Positions 50,351-59,724 of a stretch of DNA of 64,000 bases are shown here, in pieces (within the stretch, counting starts at the first letter, position 1; every line of letters begins with the position of its first letter). A model generated the notes under the pieces. The model was not told the DNA's origin. It did not search any database and worked only from the letters and a program-made list of their open reading frames with translations. Origin of the DNA: an uncultured Lewinella sp. (lineage in GTDB: Bacteria > Bacteroidota > Bacteroidia > Chitinophagales > Saprospiraceae); assembly GCA_913057725.1 (NCBI GenBank), contig CAJXOS010000001.1, positions 1 through 64,000 on the forward strand, in the 5' to 3' direction. A program made the translations under genes and the position numbers.

Positions 50351-50390
50351 AGTTGGCTCTAGTACTACCTTTAAAGAGTAATTTTATAGT

Positions 50391-51431
50391 ATGAAACGGA
50401 AGATTGGCAGCCTGCTACTTTACACATTCCTATTCTATCAAGTATTCGGTCCACTCAGGGAATATTTGGAGGGAGACGATCCATATGAGATATGGAACTG
50501 GTTCGACACGACACAAGCATTTCTCTTAGTGTCTACTAGTATTTTGGCCTTTATGGCCTACAGCTTAGGAGCTTATCTAGTCCTATACTATTGCTATAAA
50601 AAAGTACCCACTTGGTTACTCGCAATTCTCATTGTTTTAGTAGTCCCGGTATCGATTGCTTTCCGATATCTGCTTCAAGAAGTTTTGATGTATTGGCTGA
50701 CAGGAGAGGGAAATTATACCGAAGGCTACCCTTTAGATATCTACTTCATTGATAACCTTTACTATGCTTTCGTCTTTGTCAGTTTCGGTGTAATTATCTA
50801 CTTCTTACATTACTCTCAATACAAGGAAAAACAAGAACAACAGCTCCAAATTGAAAACCAAAAAATTCAATTGTCATTACTTCGCTCTCAAATAAACCCG
50901 CATTTTCTCTTCAATGCGTTGAATAATATTTACGCACTTGTGAATGAAAATAATAAGCAATCTCTTCCTGCTTTAGAAAAGCTTTCCAGCATACTTCGTT
51001 ACAGTCTTTACGAACAATCGGAGTTCGTACCATTTGATAAAGAGTGGCAAAAAATCGAAGATTATATCACCTTAGAGAGCATGCGTTTACCGTATCGTCC
51101 AGCATTTCTTTTGGACGTTCCTCCTACTCTACCAGCAGTTTGCATCCCTCCGTTTCTATTTATTGGACTAGTAGAAAACACTTTCAAGCATGGGCAATTA
51201 GACCAAGCTGAAAGCCCTGCTCGCATCAAAATTAGCCAAGAAAACGAACTACTCCGCTTTCAAATCAGTAATGGAATAGCACAAAAAACCAAAGATGAAA
51301 TAGGAGGAATTGGGCTACAGAATATCCGAGATCGACTCGCTTTAATCTATCCCAATACACATGTATTTGAAGTCGAAAATATTGAGCAACAATTCTCTGT
51401 TCTTATCGAAATCCCCGCTAAACCATGTTAA
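50391..51431 (+). CDS. Sensor histidine kinase, LytS/YehU type
   Basis: TM segments then LSLLRSQINPHFLFNALNNIYALVNENN; PPFLFIGLVENTFKHG; GGIGLQNIRDRLALIY. Confidence 0.93.
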   Translation: MKRKIGSLLLYTFLFYQVFGPLREYLEGDDPYEIWNWFDTTQAFLLVSTSILAFMAYSLGAYLVLYYCYKKVPTWLLAILIVLVVPVSIAFRYLLQEVLMYWLTGEGNYTEGYPLDIYFIDNLYYAFVFVSFGVIIYFLHYSQYKEKQEQQLQIENQKIQLSLLRSQINPHFLFNALNNIYALVNENNKQSLPALEKLSSILRYSLYEQSEFVPFDKEWQKIEDYITLESMRLPYRPAFLLDVPPTLPAVCIPPFLFIGLVENTFKHGQLDQAESPARIKISQENELLRFQISNGIAQKTKDEIGGIGLQNIRDRLALIYPNTHVFEVENIEQQFSVLIEIPAKPC

Positions 51432-52126
51432 AGTGTATCATCATCGATGACGAGCCCCTGGCAGTAAAACTCCTATTAGACTACGCGAGTAAAACTCCTG
51501 ATTTAGAGGCTGTTGCACATTACAGTAATCCAATCACTGGCATACAGGAATTAGAACAATTTCAGCCAGATGTGATTCTATTAGATGTACAAATGCCAGA
51601 ATTAAGTGGGATACAGTTTGCTAAAATCGTTCAAGGAAAATACCCTGTAATTCTCACTACAGCGTATGAGCAATATGCATTAGAGGGCTATGATTTGAAT
51701 GTGGTAGATTACCTCTTAAAGCCTATTTCTCTGGAACGTTTTCAACAGGCAATTGATAAGCTTCAAGAACGCCTCACTCCTTCTACTAAAAGTATAAGCA
51801 CAGTAGATACGACTCAATATATCTTCGTCAAAAGTGGCTACAAAACGGTTCGTATAGATCTCGCCGACATACTCTACTTGGAAGGACTCAGTGATTATGT
51901 TCGGATCCAAACGACAAAGGAGTCTATTCTTACACTCGATACGATGAAACATCTGCTTGCAGAACTGCCATCAGATCGTTTCATGCGAGTGCATCGTTCT
52001 CACATTATTGCCTTGGATAAAATTGACTTTATCGAACGAAATAGGATAATCATTCAAGAGAAATATATCCCGATTAGTGCTTCCTATTTAGATGAGTTTT
52101 GGGCACGTATTAAACCAACTTCTTAA
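51425..52126 (+). CDS. LytTR family response regulator
   Basis: Receiver (CIIIDDEPLAVKLL, VILLDVQMPELSG, VDYLLKPI) and LytTR domain (IFVKSGYKTVRIDLADILYLEGLSDYVRIQT, FMRVHRSHIIALDKIDF). Confidence 0.95.
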   Translation: MLKCIIIDDEPLAVKLLLDYASKTPDLEAVAHYSNPITGIQELEQFQPDVILLDVQMPELSGIQFAKIVQGKYPVILTTAYEQYALEGYDLNVVDYLLKPISLERFQQAIDKLQERLTPSTKSISTVDTTQYIFVKSGYKTVRIDLADILYLEGLSDYVRIQTTKESILTLDTMKHLLAELPSDRFMRVHRSHIIALDKIDFIERNRIIIQEKYIPISASYLDEFWARIKPTS

Positions 52127-52580
52127 GTGCCATCATGGTTCCCAAGTGCATTGCTTCGTGCGCCAGGTTGAATTGAAAAGCCTCTTCTATTCGACTCAAT
52201 TCTACACCATAGCTCGTAGGGTACACCTTGAAGGTTTGAAACATACCTTGAGCATAGTCAGTCTCAAACTGCGTCAAAGCAGTGTCGCTCAAGCTTTGTA
52301 GTTCTTGATAAGCAGCTTCATCTACGAAACCATCAGGAGCAGTTCCTTTACGATAGGCCTCAATAAGCGCTTTATCCACAACCGGCTTTTGACCTGACAA
52401 GCTATAGCAAAGCAGTTGCTGCGTAACAATGATATGTCCGAAATTCCAGATCAGGTTATTACGAAATCCTTGTGGAATTGCGTTTAGCTGTTCAATACTC
52501 AGGCCTTGCATTAAGCCTAACATATTTGCCCTGGTCTGGCGTACTCCCTTCAGGATGAATTGAAAGTTGGCTATAGTCAT
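52110..52580 (-). CDS. DinB family protein
   Basis: WNFGHIIVTQQLLCY and C-terminal FNLAHEAMHLGTMMALKKL typical of DinB-like fold. Confidence 0.85.
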   Translation of the reverse strand: MTIANFQFILKGVRQTRANMLGLMQGLSIEQLNAIPQGFRNNLIWNFGHIIVTQQLLCYSLSGQKPVVDKALIEAYRKGTAPDGFVDEAAYQELQSLSDTALTQFETDYAQGMFQTFKVYPTSYGVELSRIEEAFQFNLAHEAMHLGTMMALKKLV

Positions 52581-52804
52581 TGCTATCTACTTGATTGGTA
52601 ATGCGTTGCCCAAAGTTAATATTATGCGGTAAGGATCGCAGAAAAATTAACTGACCAATTTCGACATTTCAATCGTGAACAGAATGGCCCATTCTAAGCG
52701 CGTTCACAATTGGAATGTCGTTTTGGAAATTGATAAGTTATTTTTCAGGTAGTACTAAACATCCAGTAGCTTTCTATTTTTGCTGCGTATTAAAAACAGA
52801 AATC

Positions 52805-53257
52805 ATGCGGGTTGTCATTCAGCGAGTAAGTGAGGCTTCAGTAACCATCGACGGAAATGTAAAATCGGCTATCGGAGATGGTCTGTTGGTACTATTAGGT
52901 ATTGAGCATGAAGATGAGCAGGATGATATCAATTGGCTATGTAAGAAGATCGTACAGCTACGGATCTTTGGAGATGAAGAGGGAAAGATGAATCGTTCCG
53001 TATTGGATATTAACGGAGATATTCTGGTCATCAGTCAATTTACCCTACATGCAAGTACCAAGAAAGGAAATAGGCCTAGCTATATAAAAGCGGCTCGTCC
53101 AGAGGTAGCAATCTCCCTCTACGAGCGATTCCTGGATCAACTGAGTCTTAGTCTGGGCAAACCAGTTGGTAGTGGTGAATTTGGTGCCGACATGAAAATA
53201 CGCCTCCTCAATGACGGCCCCGTCACCATTTGGATTGATTCCCGCAACCGGGAATAA
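52805..53257 (+). CDS. dtd: D-aminoacyl-tRNA deacylase
   Basis: MRVVIQRVSEASVTIDG, GLLVLLGIEHEDEQDDI, SQFTLHASTKKGNRPSYIKAARPE, GEFGADMKIRLLNDGPVTIWIDS. Confidence 0.96.
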   Translation: MRVVIQRVSEASVTIDGNVKSAIGDGLLVLLGIEHEDEQDDINWLCKKIVQLRIFGDEEGKMNRSVLDINGDILVISQFTLHASTKKGNRPSYIKAARPEVAISLYERFLDQLSLSLGKPVGSGEFGADMKIRLLNDGPVTIWIDSRNRE

Positions 53258-53259
53258 CG

Positions 53260-55614
53260 CTAGTTTATAAATAGAATCTTAGCTACAGATGCATCTGGTT
53301 GTGCCAAGCCTGCCTCACGTGGATTGGTACTACTAAATACCAAATAGACGCCGGTCTGAACTTTGCGCCCATTATAATCCCGACCATCCCAAATTGCTTG
53401 TCCACCAAGGGCTTGTGTTTCATAAACCAGCTTGCCGTTTACATCCGTAATTTTCACTTCAGCATTAACAGCAAGGCCTCGTACGGTAATTGGGCCATTG
53501 TACTCTGGCCGTACCGGATTAGGAAATACCAGTGGATTGGCACTGAACACTCGATTACCTTCGGTAGCATCACCCTGATAAGAAACAATCCCTTTATCCG
53601 TACCGATAAACACCTCACCGGTGCGATTATTCAATGCGATCGAACGCACGGTATTATCCGGTAGTGGTGAGTTTTCTACCGTAAAATGAAGGAGTTCTTC
53701 TTTACCGTCTGGAGAAAGCAGATAAGCGCCACTAGCAGTGCCCACCCATTTGCGATTAGCTCCATCAACAGCAATTGTAAGTACGGTTTGAGTTTTGAAC
53801 AGAAACTCCAAAAAACCATCAAGGTCTACTGTACGCAGAGAACCTATACAATTATCATCAAATGCCGCACCACCACATTCAAAAATGACGATACCTTGCT
53901 CCGTACCTACCCACACATCACCATCCTGATCAATGGCAAGGCAATTGGTATCATTGGTAGGAACATTGGAATTATTAGAGGTGAATGCACGACAACGATC
54001 ATCATCCAGATTATTCAAATCTCCTTCATCAAAAAGGAGTACACCCGAGGTATTGCCCCCCGTAATGATCCATTTAAATCCGTTCGGATCTATCTCAATT
54101 TGGAACAAGTCATTTTGTCCACAGGTCTCATTAAAAGAAACCCAAGTACCATCAGGCGCTAGGCGATGCAGTGGACGTCCTTCCAGTGCACGATAATTAC
54201 TTACCCACAATCCTCCTTCTTCATCAACCGCTAAGCCACTTACTCGAGTACGGTTCTCATCGCCTGTGGTATTACTCAAAGGCGAGTTGGTATCATTAAA
54301 TAGGCGCGTTTCTGCTCCATCAATCTCAACCAAGCCGGTATAATAAGAGGCACCATAAACCTTATTTGTCACTTCATTTTTGATGGCCTCAATAACTGCG
54401 AATACATCATCATCGCGAAAATCACTTGCCGTATTGAATCCTTTGAAAGTCTCGTTGGTCCATCGGTTATAGATGGTCCAACTTCCTCCTCCGAAGGATG
54501 CCATGCCATGATCGGTAGCAACCGGCGTACGCGTAGAACTGAATGCACCCGCAGCCATCCATAAGGTATCATCATACACCTCCATATTCCAGACGCGCTG
54601 GCTGTAAGGTGAGTTAATCTCGAAGTTATTACAGAATTCATCAGCGGTATTATCCAACCAACGGAAGCCCATCCACTCATCACCAAACCAAAAGCGGCCG
54701 GATTGGTCTTCGATCGCATAATTCGTACGACCAACACAACCTCTGGCAAGTTCGCCACCAGTACCATCCTCAGAAAAATAAAGTACCTGGCCATTGCCAC
54801 AATCACCATTACAGCGGTAGCCAGCTAGCAGATAATTACCCTCTGCAGAGAAGTATCGTAGTTCGAAATCCTCGCTCTGGTCAGAGAACAAAACAGGCGC
54901 TCCATCTTCTAGTCGATAGATATCTTCATTGATACCGATGTAAAGCTGATTTTGATAAACAGCTAAAGCTCCAGTAGTATAGTCGTCAGGGAACCCTTCA
55001 TCCATACCTAGAAAATCCCAAGTCCCGAAATCATCCGCGGCAGGGTTAGTAACACCAGTACGGTAAATTCCTTCCACTGTTCCGGCATAAATATTCCCTT
55101 CAAATACTGCAACGGAAAGTACATTGGCATCACCCATGAAAGTGGTAAATGGAAAAGAGGCATTGTCTAAACGAAAAGCAGATACCCCATAGCTTCCCGC
55201 TAGGAATACCAGATTATCATCAAACTCAAAGATGTCATTGACTGTCTTTTCCCCGGTGATATTGGTGAAGTTCTTGATAGAGCTTACTGTGCGAATATCT
55301 CCCTCTTTATAGAGATCGATAATACCATCCTCATACACGATAATTAACTGCTCTGTAGGCTCATGATAACGGATCATGCGAAAGTCTACTCCAGTCAGAC
55401 CATCAACTGTGGTTCTGAATTTTGGAGCAATCTCATTCTTATCAGTAATCATTAATGCCGCCCGAGTGGTATAGAAAATCTGGTCTGTACTTTGAGTTAC
55501 AGATTCTCCTACCCGTTTCGGAGGAAAAGAGCGCCAAGAACCAATAGGCATAACATTCTGGCCAGCCAAAAAGAAAGGTAATGTGGCCAAGAGCAAGAGT
55601 AGCTTGTTTCTCAT
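53260..55614 (-). CDS. Beta-propeller protein with T9SS C-terminal domain, PorZ-like
   Basis: Signal peptide; GSWRSFPPKRVGESVTQSTDQIFYTTRAALMITDK; two-component-regulator propeller-like blades; FPNPVRPEYNGPITVRGL..VKITDVNGKLVYETQALGGQAIWDGRDYNGRKVQTGVYLVF. Confidence 0.75.
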   Translation of the reverse strand: MRNKLLLLLATLPFFLAGQNVMPIGSWRSFPPKRVGESVTQSTDQIFYTTRAALMITDKNEIAPKFRTTVDGLTGVDFRMIRYHEPTEQLIIVYEDGIIDLYKEGDIRTVSSIKNFTNITGEKTVNDIFEFDDNLVFLAGSYGVSAFRLDNASFPFTTFMGDANVLSVAVFEGNIYAGTVEGIYRTGVTNPAADDFGTWDFLGMDEGFPDDYTTGALAVYQNQLYIGINEDIYRLEDGAPVLFSDQSEDFELRYFSAEGNYLLAGYRCNGDCGNGQVLYFSEDGTGGELARGCVGRTNYAIEDQSGRFWFGDEWMGFRWLDNTADEFCNNFEINSPYSQRVWNMEVYDDTLWMAAGAFSSTRTPVATDHGMASFGGGSWTIYNRWTNETFKGFNTASDFRDDDVFAVIEAIKNEVTNKVYGASYYTGLVEIDGAETRLFNDTNSPLSNTTGDENRTRVSGLAVDEEGGLWVSNYRALEGRPLHRLAPDGTWVSFNETCGQNDLFQIEIDPNGFKWIITGGNTSGVLLFDEGDLNNLDDDRCRAFTSNNSNVPTNDTNCLAIDQDGDVWVGTEQGIVIFECGGAAFDDNCIGSLRTVDLDGFLEFLFKTQTVLTIAVDGANRKWVGTASGAYLLSPDGKEELLHFTVENSPLPDNTVRSIALNNRTGEVFIGTDKGIVSYQGDATEGNRVFSANPLVFPNPVRPEYNGPITVRGLAVNAEVKITDVNGKLVYETQALGGQAIWDGRDYNGRKVQTGVYLVFSSTNPREAGLAQPDASVAKILFIN

Positions 55615-55720
55615 AAACACTAGTGCATGAATTCTAGAAGGTAAACCCAGAAGCAGCAAAATGTATTGCTTCTTTGCCCAAAATTAGCATCTTAAGTTAA
55701 GTCAGCGACACAAGATGGCG

Positions 55721-56404
55721 TTAGAATAAAGTCAAAGGGTCATCACTCACTGCCTGATGCAGCTCAGGACCATTATTCCGAACTGAATTTACCTGCTGAC
55801 TGATACGATAATACTTCAACACATCGTCGGGTGGAGTCTGCAATAATTCTAAGGTATCTTCTAGTGGTAAGTCATCCAGCCAGCGCTGTTGAGAATTCTG
55901 ATCTAACAATAGTACCGGCATTCTATTATGGATTCCTTCCATTTCTGCATTAGGCTCGGTAGTGATGACAGAGAACGACTTTACGCGTTGCCCATCTTGT
56001 TGCCAAATCTCCCAGATTCCCGCCATCACGAGCACCTCATCATTAGACCTTAATATACGGTAGGGAAGTTTCTGTTGGCCAGAGCGACGCCATTCGTAAA
56101 AGCTATCCGCAAATACCAGGCAGCGTCTTTGACGAATAGCGATCCGGAACGACGGTTTAGTAGCAATCCCTTCCCGCCTCGCATTGATAAGGCGTGCCCC
56201 ATAACTGATGTCTTTTGACCAATGTGGAATAAGCCCCCAGCGTAGTGCCTGTAAGGTGTTGGGCTGATCATTGGTTAAGACTATTGCGTCCTGCGTAGGA
56301 GCTACATTATAATTAGCAGGAATACTAACCGCACTAGAGAGCGGAATCTGCAGTTGTTGCTCTAATTGTTCAAAACTATAGACCTGTGAATAACGGCCAC
56401 ACAT
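55721..56404 (-). CDS. SOS response-associated peptidase (SRAP/YedK/HMCES family)
   Basis: MCGRYSQV, NVAPTQDAIVL, RWGLIPHWSKD, INARREGIATKPSFR, CLVFADSFYEWRR, IHNRMPVLL. Confidence 0.95.
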   Translation of the reverse strand: MCGRYSQVYSFEQLEQQLQIPLSSAVSIPANYNVAPTQDAIVLTNDQPNTLQALRWGLIPHWSKDISYGARLINARREGIATKPSFRIAIRQRRCLVFADSFYEWRRSGQQKLPYRILRSNDEVLVMAGIWEIWQQDGQRVKSFSVITTEPNAEMEGIHNRMPVLLLDQNSQQRWLDDLPLEDTLELLQTPPDDVLKYYRISQQVNSVRNNGPELHQAVSDDPLTLF

Positions 56405-56928
56405 AGGCTAAATTAACTGGACAAAAGTTTTCCACACGCTATTTTCAGCGATTTGCCTAAGTACGTAAAAAACAGCACTTTATCCAAATCTATTTTCCAC
56501 AGCAGGCGTGGATAAACTCGGGGAAAACTTCTAGTTTTTTGACATTCACTAACAGCTCTTAACAGAACTATGACAACGAATAATCCGATTTGCCGTTTTT
56601 GGTGAAAAACTATTTCAGTTATTGACATTAAAAGGTCAAAAATCAAGGCCCGTTTTTAAAAAAGTTATTCTGTTGACAATTATTAACGGTAGTGTGAATA
56701 AGTTTGCATTCCCTTGTTTTATAAGGGTTCTGGCTGTGGAGAAAATGTGTATAGCAAAGGAATTACTCTTAACAGTGAATTAACCTAGCATTAACCTAGA
56801 TTTTTCTCCACCAAACTAACAGCACTAATAATAATAAGGGAATTCAAAAAAAATTATAATAATCTATTAATAGGGACTATTACCGAACACGGTTTTGAAG
56901 CCTATTTGAAGTATAAAAGCACACTTTT
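56405..56928. other. oriC: Candidate replication origin (oriC): DnaA-box-like cluster plus AT-rich segment
   Basis: TTTTCCACA at 56428-56436 and 56493-56501; TTATCCAAA 56480-56488; TTATCCACG (rc) 56507-56515; TTCTCCACA (rc) 56735-56743; AT-rich tract about 56820-56873. Confidence 0.6.
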
Positions 56929-58008
56929 ATGAGCAGTATGTCTGCCAAGGCCGGGAATTCTGAATTTCATTATCGACCAATAGTCAAATGGTGGCTTGTC
57001 GTGGGTGTTATCATGATTATCGGCCAGGTTGTAATCGGGGGAATTACCCGATTGACTGGATCTGGCTTGTCTATCACTAAGTGGGAGATCGTAACGGGAA
57101 CACTTCCTCCGATGAATGCCGAGCAATGGGAATCAGAATTTGATTTGTATAAGGCTACCCCTCAATATGAGAAGATAAACGAGGGAATGTCTATCGGCGA
57201 ATTCAAGTTTATTTACTTCTGGGAGTATTTTCATCGCCTCTGGGCGCGTTTAATGGGATTTGTGTTCGCAATCCCCTTTGTCATCTTTTGGCGCAAAGGA
57301 TGGCTTGACAAGCCTTTAATGCGAAGATTAGGGATTACGGTGCTCCTGGCGGCCATCGTAGCTTCTTTTGGCTGGATAATGGTCGCTAGTGGGCTTATAG
57401 AGCGTCCCTGGGTAAATGCTTACAAGTTGACAATGCACTTATCCTTAGCCTGTATACTGTATGCATACCTTTTATGGACTGTATTTAAGGTGTTTCAACC
57501 CAATCCTGTAGGTTTTCCACATTCAGTGTTGAAAACCTGGGCCAAGGTCATTACCGTACTCACTGCGATACAGATTATTCTGGGTGGAATTATGTCTGGC
57601 GCTAAAGCTGGACTGTTCTATCCTACGTGGCCAGATATGAACGGAGAGTTGATTCCTTCGATACTTCGTGATGGAAGTATGTGGAATGTGGAAAACTTTG
57701 TGAACTATGACGCTACTTTGTTCCTTTCTGCATTCATTCAGGTTACCCATAGAGGAGTAGCTTACTTACTGACAATCATTGTTTTATACTTTGTATGGCG
57801 ACTGCTAAAAAGTACGTCAGCAGGAATTATTCACAAAGCTGCATACCTGTTAGTAAGTATGTTGATAATTCAAGTATTGTTAGGAATCCTTACCGTTATT
57901 AACTGTGTAGGAGTTATTCCGGTAGGGTTAGGTGTAATGCACCAGGCAGGAGCAATATTCCTATTATCTACAGTACTATTCGTTGATTATCAACTGCTAC
58001 GAGAGTAA
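56929..58008 (+). CDS. ctaA: COX15/CtaA family heme A synthase
   Basis: IGGITRLTGSGLSITKWEIVTGTLPP; FKFIYFWEYFHRLWARLMG; HRGVAYLL; LGVMHQAGAIFLL. Confidence 0.92.
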   Translation: MSSMSAKAGNSEFHYRPIVKWWLVVGVIMIIGQVVIGGITRLTGSGLSITKWEIVTGTLPPMNAEQWESEFDLYKATPQYEKINEGMSIGEFKFIYFWEYFHRLWARLMGFVFAIPFVIFWRKGWLDKPLMRRLGITVLLAAIVASFGWIMVASGLIERPWVNAYKLTMHLSLACILYAYLLWTVFKVFQPNPVGFPHSVLKTWAKVITVLTAIQIILGGIMSGAKAGLFYPTWPDMNGELIPSILRDGSMWNVENFVNYDATLFLSAFIQVTHRGVAYLLTIIVLYFVWRLLKSTSAGIIHKAAYLLVSMLIIQVLLGILTVINCVGVIPVGLGVMHQAGAIFLLSTVLFVDYQLLRE

Positions 58009-58013
58009 TGCAC

Positions 58014-58072
58014 AAAAGACTGTGGAAAACATGTATATAGTTGCCTATGCAAGTAGTTTTCCACAGTCTTTT
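58014..58072. repeat. 17-bp perfect inverted repeat between convergent ctaA and scpA
   Basis: AAAAGACTGTGGAAAAC (58014-58030) and GTTTTCCACAGTCTTTT (58056-58072); could be a bidirectional terminator and/or DnaA-binding element. Confidence 0.9.
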
Positions 58073-58090
58073 CCACAAATGTGTAAAGTC

Positions 58091-58852
58091 CTATTCTTCT
58101 TCGTCTTCGGGATAAGGTTCGAGCCAAAAACTATTTACTTCGGCTCCACCCACCAGACGGATTTGCTGCAGATTGAGCAGCTCTAGAAGGCCAAGAAAGG
58201 TAACGATAGCATGAATTCGGTTTTTACAGCCACCAAAGACATCAATAAAGCTAGGACGTTCTCCACCGGCGTGAACAAGTGTGAGGATGTTCTGCTGTTG
58301 ATCTTCAATCGAGTAATTGAATTGAACAATTTGGTGTACTGTCGGACGTCGATTAGCGTCTTCCATCCGCTGCATAACCCGCTCAAAAGCACGTAAAAGT
58401 TTAAAGAGGGTAACTGATTCCAGCTCTGCATCTACCAATGCTTTCGTAGCTATCTGCTGAAGTTCTCCACTTACATTTCCACGATAGTTACGCAGACTAC
58501 GACTTTCCTCTAGTTGGCGCATTTCCTCCAATACGCTTTTGTATCGCTTGTATTCGAGTAGGCGAAGAACTAGTTCTTCCCGCGGATCAATTTCGTTGCC
58601 TTCTTCATCAACAGGTTTGCGAGGAATGAGCAGTTTAGCCTTGATCCGACATAGAGTAGCCGCAACAAGAACAAATTCACTAGCCAGGTCAATATCCATC
58701 TCTTCCATCTGCCGAATGTAGTCCAGGAAATCATCCGTAACTTTGGAGATCGGGATATCATAGATATCGAGCTCATCTCGTTCGATGAAGAACAAGAGCA
58801 GATCGAAAGGACCTTCAAACTGTGGCAACTTAATGGTATAAGTCGTGCTCAT
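58091..58852 (-). CDS. scpA: Segregation and condensation protein A
   Basis: YTIKLPQFEGPFDLLLFFIERDELDIYDIPISKVTDDFLDYI; VLVAATLCRIKAKLLIPR. Confidence 0.94.
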   Translation of the reverse strand: MSTTYTIKLPQFEGPFDLLLFFIERDELDIYDIPISKVTDDFLDYIRQMEEMDIDLASEFVLVAATLCRIKAKLLIPRKPVDEEGNEIDPREELVLRLLEYKRYKSVLEEMRQLEESRSLRNYRGNVSGELQQIATKALVDAELESVTLFKLLRAFERVMQRMEDANRRPTVHQIVQFNYSIEDQQQNILTLVHAGGERPSFIDVFGGCKNRIHAIVTFLGLLELLNLQQIRLVGGAEVNSFWLEPYPEDEEE

Positions 58853-58943
58853 GGCGCAAAGGTAAGCAACCTTGATATAATTGATTTGACATTTTCTCGC
58901 AGATGAATTTCAGGATTCATCTCGGAAGTATACCTAGTATTTA

Positions 58944-59660
58944 ATGGCTAACGGAAAACTCTATCTATTACCAGTGCCTTTAGGGGAGAATGCGTGGCAC
59001 ACCATCCCTGAGTATGTGAGTACAATCATTCACGAGTTAGATGCTTTTGTGGTGGAACGGGCTAAAACTGCTCGCCATTTTTTGAAAGCTTCCGGTTTTC
59101 CACGGGCCTTTGATGATTGTTTATTCTTTGAGTTAAATAAAAGAACAGAGGCACACGAAATTCCAGGTTTTTTGGCGCCTACTAAAGAAGGCCGTTCAGT
59201 GGGCCTACTTTCAGAGGCCGGTGTACCAGCAGTGGCTGATCCGGGAAGCAAGCTGGTCTTAGCTGCCCATAAGCAAGGTATAGAGGTAGTTCCCTTGGTG
59301 GGGCCCTCTTCTATTCTGCTAGCGTTGATGGGAGCAGGAATGAATGGGCAATCATTTGCCTTCAAAGGTTACTTGAGTGCAAAGCGGCCACAGCTAGGAC
59401 GCGACCTTAAACAACTTGAAAAGCATGCTCACCGATCCGGTGAAACTCAGATTTTTATTGAAACACCATATCGTAATCAGTCGGTTTTAGAAACAGCCCT
59501 TCAGGTACTAGAACCACAAACACTCTTCTCAATAGCTGTAGATATTACCTTGCCTACACAGTGGATAAAAACGATGGCCATTAAAGACTGGCGTAAAATA
59601 GAAGTACCAAATCTACATAAGCGACCTGCAGTATTTGTCATCGGATCTCACAAACGCTAG
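58944..59660 (+). CDS. SAM-dependent tetrapyrrole-methylase-fold protein (RsmI-like)
   Basis: GLLSEAGVPAVADPGSKLVLAAHKQGIEVVPLVGPSSILLALMGAGMNGQSFAFKGYL; FIETPYRNQ. Confidence 0.88.
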   Translation: MANGKLYLLPVPLGENAWHTIPEYVSTIIHELDAFVVERAKTARHFLKASGFPRAFDDCLFFELNKRTEAHEIPGFLAPTKEGRSVGLLSEAGVPAVADPGSKLVLAAHKQGIEVVPLVGPSSILLALMGAGMNGQSFAFKGYLSAKRPQLGRDLKQLEKHAHRSGETQIFIETPYRNQSVLETALQVLEPQTLFSIAVDITLPTQWIKTMAIKDWRKIEVPNLHKRPAVFVIGSHKR

Positions 59661-59724
59661 AACTGGCGTGAGGGCTAATTGTTGATGGAGTGCAAGCTAA
59701 ACTCATCAACACAATCTACGATAG

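Noticed and set aside
53299-54196. + strand ORFs of 121, 158 and 87 aa
   Set aside because: Antisense to the PorZ-like beta-propeller gene; no signal peptide or family motif.
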